Positions 59,099 through 64,000 of a DNA stretch of 64,000 nt are shown here, piece after piece. Below the pieces are notes generated by a model. It was not told where the DNA came from and made no database searches. It worked only from the letters and a program-made list of their open reading frames with translations. The stretch's first letter is position 1. The number at the start of each line of letters is the position of its first letter. Source of the stretch: Lasiosphaeria ovina (lineage: Eukaryota; Ascomycota; Sordariomycetes; Sordariales; Lasiosphaeriaceae). A program made the position numbers and the translations under genes. The stretch covers positions 2,542,001 through 2,606,000 of the forward strand of contig JAULSN010000001.1 in assembly GCA_033439765.1 (NCBI GenBank), given 5' to 3'.

Positions 59099-59665
59099 AT
59101 GGAAGCCCAGGTTGGTTTCAACGGCGTCGGCTCGATAGCGTCTTGGACGCAGGGAGAAATCGATAAATCGAAACCAAGTGGCGACAAGCCTTTCTCGCAC
59201 GATATCGATATCGATATCGATCAAGCACTTCGTGACGCCATTGCACCAGGGACCCCAACGCCGGCCGATCGCCCAGCCACAGGCTCCTCCCTCGGCTCGA
59301 TCACTTCTTTGGACACATTAACAAGGTCGACTCGAAAGAAAAGGCACCAACGAGCGGCGAAGTTGCGGGAGGCGTCAAGCGCCGCGGCCTCGACAATCTT
59401 GAGATTTTCGGCACAGGCGATGGGCTTGTGCCACAACCAGCCATCTCAGATCCTATCGCTCGGCCTTGGGATGGAGGTGGAGGGCCGCTGGGTGTGCAGC
59501 CATGCTCGCTGCCTTGCATTGTTTGACTCGGCCTGGTCCGAGACAATCGACAGCCATCGGACACCAGATCGCCGCGTGGGGGGTGCTCGCCGCCGCCTTG
59601 ATGCTGGATCTTGCAGGCAGGTGAACAGAGATTCTAATGACAGACCTGAGTGTCAGCCAGACTGA
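59099..59665 (+). other. Overlapping open frames, possible unrecognised gene
   Basis: One frame gives 188 residues starting MEAQVGFNGVGSIASWTQGE with a DIDIDID run. In a second frame, 59232-59525 reads protein-like (LDHFFGHINKVDSKEK, then RRGLDNLEIFGTGDGLVPQP), possibly behind an acceptor CACCAG at 59244-59249. Which, if either, is translated cannot be decided by eye. No family recognised. Confidence 0.2.
59197..59222 (+). repeat. (GATATC)n palindromic repeat
   Basis: Four GATATC units in tandem; self-complementary. Confidence 0.85.
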
Positions 59666-61477
59666 CTGTATTCCTGTGCCGAACCTCTACTCCGCGCCTG
59701 TGGAGACTCCAATAGACACTCCACCAAAGTCGTCCTTGCAAACAAATCTCTAACCAACAACTCCACCAACAAGCCTAGGCAAGCGGATGGCCAGTCTCTC
59801 CGGCGTATTGTTATACAGAGTACTCGTCGCTTTAGAGGGACCGCGTGGGATGGAGGGGTATAGCACCACGAGGAAGCAGGCGGAGGGGTTGCACTGCGCT
59901 TCCGGCCGGCTGAGACATTCTCGTCATCTAGGCTTTTGCACGCCGTGATCTGAGTCAAGACCTGAGAAGAGAGAGAAGGCACCACACCGCCGACTTGCAG
60001 CTGCGGAGTTCTTAGTTAGGATTCGGGAGGCCGAAGGCTCTCGGCCTTCACCTTTCAGCCCCCGTCCCATCCATCCATCCCATCCCATTTCATATACGCT
60101 GCGGCGCTGTTCCGTCTCGAAAAGAAACGACAAACGAAAAGCCAGCGATGTGAATCACGATGGCCCGCCTAACTAACTGAACCTATTACATACATACACT
60201 GGGAGTTCAAGCTGGCCAAGCCGGAGTCTTGGGTAGGTATTCAGACAGACCGACCTTCACTGCACTACAGTCGTTGTATTGGCGCAGACACCGCAAATTC
60301 GGACAGCAATGCGCCCAGAGTTCAACAGCGCGGGCAGGGTGGTCGGACAGTGCGAAATATCGGGCGGTCGCGGGCACAGGTGGCACCCCTGGACGAGTCT
60401 TGGACCAGCCAGGCAGCTCGGACCAGGAACATGGCTGTGGCTTTCGACACCCCTGCACACCCTCGCCCCCTTGAAGGACCATCCCTCCCATCGTGAATGG
60501 ACCCCACCATCCTGGTCCCGTCAACAGGAAACCGGCACGTCCCCAATGAGAGCCCTCTTTCCTGGATCCAACCTCGGTCGAGATGACCATTTGGATAGCA
60601 CGGCAGACCAGAAGCCTCCCACTCCGGCACGCCGATGCAACAACGCCCCGCATCATCATGCCCGGCCCAGCTACGCTAGTTGGGGTTGCTGGTCCTTGTC
60701 CCTCGGCCTCGGTCCACCAAGGAGAATTGGGTAGTGCGTCCGCGGGCCTGTAGGGCCTGCGAGGTCTGGTCTCTTGACCGTCCAGGCGTGGCGTGTATGT
60801 ACCTAGCTTGGCTATACCGAACAAGACAGGCACAAGCAGTTCAGTGGCCAGACGGCGACCCGCGAAAAGGGCGCGGAGATCTCGACCTATCGACTGTACA
60901 TACAACATAATACTGTACATATGTGCCACCCTCCCTCTACCCACATGTCTTTGCCTCTGGTGGGAACTCTTCTTTTTGGTCTTCCTCTCTGACTCCGTTC
61001 TTACGCCCACCGGTGACGTGCAACTCGAATTCGCTCCTTGTTTGAGACTTGCTCGGCCATTTTGTACAACCAATAATCCTTCATCCTCTGGCCATATTCG
61101 AATTCTAATAGTCTGCTTACTGCCTACACGTTTTGTCACACCGGCGCATATCTCTTTATCACCATCCCTCGGAGCCGTCTCCTTCAACTAACAGGCATAC
61201 GAGGCCTGGACCCTTGAGAAGGTCAATGGGCACTTGAGCCCCGAGAGCGTCACACGTACGCCCTCACAACGACGGTATCCGTATCCACGACACCCCGACT
61301 GGTTCGAGACTTGGAAGTTCTTGGTTGAACTTTGGAAGGACGCTGGGAACTCGGCATCTAACTCCACCCACCGTTAACCCGGATCGATTCTGGGGACGGT
61401 TCCTTTCGGTATCCGTAACCGCCAGGCGGCCGGTCGAACGTAGGTCGCGCACCCCAAGACGGGAGGCCGCGGGGAGA

Positions 61478-61486
61478 TATATATTT
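61478..61486 (+). promoter_or_regulatory. TATA-like element before the 7TM receptor gene
   Basis: TATATATTT lies about 55 bp before the start codon at 61536. This would imply a very short leader; it may instead be part of a longer 5' UTR. Confidence 0.25.
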
Positions 61487-61535
61487 GGAAAATCAAGCGA
61501 CGGGAGCCGGCTCGGACGATCGAACGATATTCAAA

Positions 61536-63281
61536 ATGGCGAGCAGCCGGTGTCCTACGCCCTTCCTCGAGGAAACTCTCTTCACCAACGGAGGCTGTAA
61601 GCCACTCGAGCTCCAACTCTCTGCAACGTGTTGCTAACCAACAGTCTAGTCGTGGATGGAAGGCTGTGTCAAGAACTGGGCAATGGGTTGAGCTGCTGTC
61701 TGCCGTGCCCAATGACGGACTGGGCGTACCCAGACAGGTTCGTCACCTTGGGCGTGGCAGCAGAATGGGTGGCAGTCGTGGGCACAATCTGTTGTGCCTT
61801 CCTCTTAGTCTCTTGGGCAGTTTTACCAGTCGACAAGACGTATAGGCATTACCTCAGCATATGTCTAACTACGGCTGTCTTGTTGATGAACGTACGTTCG
61901 AAGTTGTGATTCTCCCAGTATTAGGGAGGGCCCTGCTAACTCTGTCTTACAGCTGGGCTTTGTTGTTCCTCTGGCAGCAAAACCGGACCAGTGTTTCGAC
62001 CGCATCACGCCCAACTACCAGAAGACCAGCTCGGTATGCGGTACATCAGGCGCACTCCTGATACTTGGAGGCTGGTCAGGGGTTATGTGGGTGTTCTTGC
62101 GAGCCATGTCGCTCCACCTGCAGATTTGCTGGCAGGTGGTGGTCGGCCGCAACTTCATGTGGTTTTCTCAAGCCTTAGGCTGGGGCATCCCGGTCCTCGG
62201 TGTCATTCTCGCCCTCACCTTCAGCGGCGTCTCGTTCCGATTCGGAGCAACCTGCCACATTAATCACAAGAACAGTCTTGCAGATCTCTGGATCCCGTTG
62301 CTGATTTTTGCGGGGTTGACCATCATCATCCAGTTTGCGACATTCGGCTACTGCATCAAGGTCTATCTCGCCTCGCTCGCCGACAACAGCGCCTCTACCG
62401 AGGGCTCCAACCTCCCTTCTTACACGAACAGCATCCGAACCATGACCCCGAAGCAGGCTTACAGACGAGTGCGGCGCGTCATTTCGCTGCAGTGGAGAGG
62501 CATCGCCATCGTCCTCATCATCGTTTCCGACGTCATTTTCTTCTCCGTGGTGTTTGTCTTCCAGGACAACACTGTTCAGTCAGTCAAGACGGACCAAAAC
62601 AAAGCGCAAGATTGGATCGTCTGTATTGCCTTTAGCGGCGGAAACAAAAATGCCTGTCTAGACAAGGCCGGTTCGCTTGTCATCAACATCGCAACAGTCG
62701 GCGCAGTCTTGCTACTCCTAGCGGTAAGTCTATCATCTTACGGCCGTCCTTGGCATCCCGCTAGAGAGCCAATTATTCTAACAACCCCTTTCGTATAGAT
62801 GAACGGCATCTGGCTTGTCCTATTGCTCGGACGCTGGTCTATGATTACGGGCTGGCGCGATTTGTTGAGCCCTGCGAGCCGGGCTAGGAGAGAATTCGTC
62901 TCGGTCGACGCGCGGCTAGACGATCTCAAGAAAGACACACGTTCGTACGAGATGCTGTCCCGGGATACCGGGAAAACGATGGACGAAGCAGTAACACCCT
63001 CCGTAGTGACACCCATCTCGCCGGCACACATGAGGTCGCCCTTTGGGATCCCGCTGGGCAACCAGGAATCCATGACCGACGACGACGGGCGGCGAACGCC
63101 TGACTACTTCGGGAACACGGCGAGATATCACGCGCCAGCAAGGTCGTTCTCTAGCCCCCGACCACCGACACAGACGGTGACATGGGATGCGCGGGAGACA
63201 TACGCGCCGAGGCAGCAGCAGCAACAAGGACAGTCACCAAATGATGATTACGTCAACCCGCTGGGTATGAATAGGATATGA
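61536..63281 (+). CDS. Frizzled/secretin-like seven-transmembrane receptor, 518 aa
   Basis: Predicted plasma-membrane G-protein-coupled-receptor-like protein of the fungal Frizzled/Smoothened-like group; ligand unknown. Four exons join in frame: 61536-61596, 61650-61891, 61953-62723 and 62799-63281. The short extracellular N terminus is Cys-rich (CPTPFLEETLF, SCCLPCPMTDWAYP). Seven hydrophobic spans lie at about 51-80, 86-108, 131-156, 172-194, 212-236, 282-304 and 338-366. Family-like landmarks are HLQICWQVVVG after TM3, CHINHKNSLADLWIPLLIFAG before and in TM5, and GRWSMITGWRDLL after TM7. A hydrophilic third intracellular loop precedes TM6, and a long Ser/Thr/Gln-rich cytosolic tail (about 375-518) suits phosphorylation or scaffold binding. 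The second exon needs the acceptor at 61648-61649, because the earlier AG (61643-61644) would give an immediate stop. It follows a 17 kb gene-free stretch. Confidence 0.88.
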
Positions 63282-64000
63282 AGGACGAAATACTATTAAT
63301 GGAGGCGGAAGAGGCGAATACTCACGGCAGAAAATGGAAACATGAAAAGAAAAAGGGAAGACCCGAGATGAAAGCCGAATTGCGACACGACCGCTTGGAT
63401 TCTTCTCGTTAGATCGCTCCGAAAGGCAGTTTCGGTCACTACCAAAAAAGATTTATATTATGCACTCACGTGCTTTCGTCAATCTCTTCTCTTTCTCCGT
63501 TTCGAGATCGGATGCATATCGGCGGGATCAAAGACGCCCTGGTGGTTGACAGCCGACTACGGCTGGGCCAAACCATGAGGGCCTTCTCGTTAAGCGTCTA
63601 ACCCATGTGGCCAACCTGTCTTCTTGCCTACAGCCACATAGTATGTGGCAGCGTTCCAATGCGTCTCGGTCGAAGCTGAATTTGGCACGCGATCAACATG
63701 CATGGAAAAGACAAGCCTCGCGGCGAATTTATTTGCTGGAGGCAATACGTGTGCGACGGCGCACGGTCTTATACGGAATATCATGTTGGAAGAAATCTCG
63801 CATGCAGAGTCTTGTTTTGCGCAAACAGCACAAGCGACGGGCTACATGATAAGTAAGCGCGCGGTGGAGACGAGACCTCCTTGCCTCTTCTCCCGCGCGC
63901 GCGGGATCTCGATATTTTAGCTGGCAACAACTACCGGGTCGGAATGCTCGGGACGTGCGCGGAAGGCTCGGGAGTGTGTGGGGGAGGGGCGGGGGACCAC
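63282..64000. other. 3' flank of the receptor gene; no gene seen
   Basis: About 720 bp with the presumed 3' UTR of the receptor (an AAAGAAAAAGGG-type stretch near 63347). Short frames near 63600-63900 have no motif. The last about 70 bp are GC-rich (GCGCGCGCGGG). A gene could start just beyond the right edge. Confidence 0.5.

Larger units (their letters stand above)
44613..61535. other. About 17 kb without a convincing gene
   Basis: No ORF here shows a family motif or multi-exon consistency. Contents include T22 (46704-46725), GCGCT repeats (47042-47062), an 11-bp CCGTCA array (48400-48454), one TACGGAGTA (57445-57453), GA runs (56202-56217), GATATC repeats (59197-59222) and many pyrimidine- or purine-rich runs. 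Weak coding candidates are a possible first exon at 48031-48091 (MEQHTPLSVTGLASAATVTS, followed by GTGAGT but no partner exon), a short frame at 52434-52532 (MGAVVRRRPPGGLPDEEPLF) and frames at 59099-59665. Confidence 0.45.

Noticed and set aside
60207..61187. 326-codon minus-strand frame upstream of the receptor gene
   Set aside because: Composition is erratic, no motif, opposite strands also open; more likely promoter or leader DNA of the receptor gene.

Overview
The window is nuclear DNA of a filamentous ascomycete, most likely a Sordariomycete. The evidence is short GT-AG introns (about 50-330 nt), GC-rich third codon positions in exons, long pyrimidine-rich 5' leaders, many simple repeats, and recognisable fungal genes: mitochondrial ATP synthase alpha, dipeptidyl aminopeptidase B, a Zn2Cys6-type regulator and a Frizzled/secretin-like 7TM receptor. 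Nothing looks bacterial. I found no rRNA, tRNA or CRISPR array. Exon structures were worked out by hand from splice signals and reading-frame continuity.

Layout. 1-564 (-): 5' part of an unrecognised gene that runs off the left edge. 1871-2631 (+): a DUF1868-family gene broken by an in-frame stop and a one-base frameshift. 3908-5585 (+): a 454-residue orphan. 5770-6640: a degenerate repeat block. 7220-9552 (+): seven-exon ATP1, followed by two decayed tandem copies of its own 3' end. About 9.8-12.8 kb: an AT-rich island with stop-interrupted relic frames. 12787-13221 (-): a coiled-coil ORF, divergent from dapB (13701-16566, +). A 7 kb gene-free stretch leads to a SWIM zinc-finger gene (23553-25262, +), which converges on a protein-kinase-like gene (25983-27887, -). 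Another 7.3 kb gene-free stretch precedes a seven-exon zinc-cluster regulator (35236-38340, +). After 4.8 kb comes a TauD/TfdA-type dioxygenase (43135-44612, +), then about 17 kb with no convincing gene, then the 7TM receptor (61536-63281, +).

The genes do not form a pathway or biosynthetic cluster. They look like independently transcribed housekeeping and regulatory genes separated by unusually long spacers. The most interesting unexplained signals lie in those spacers. Two arrays carry the hexamer TGACGG/CCGTCA at an exact 11-bp spacing (29.8 kb and 48.4 kb). The 9-mer TACGGAGTA (either strand) occurs six times. Other notable features are the tandem decayed ATP1 tails and a start codon separated from the rest of the regulator by a 334-nt intron.
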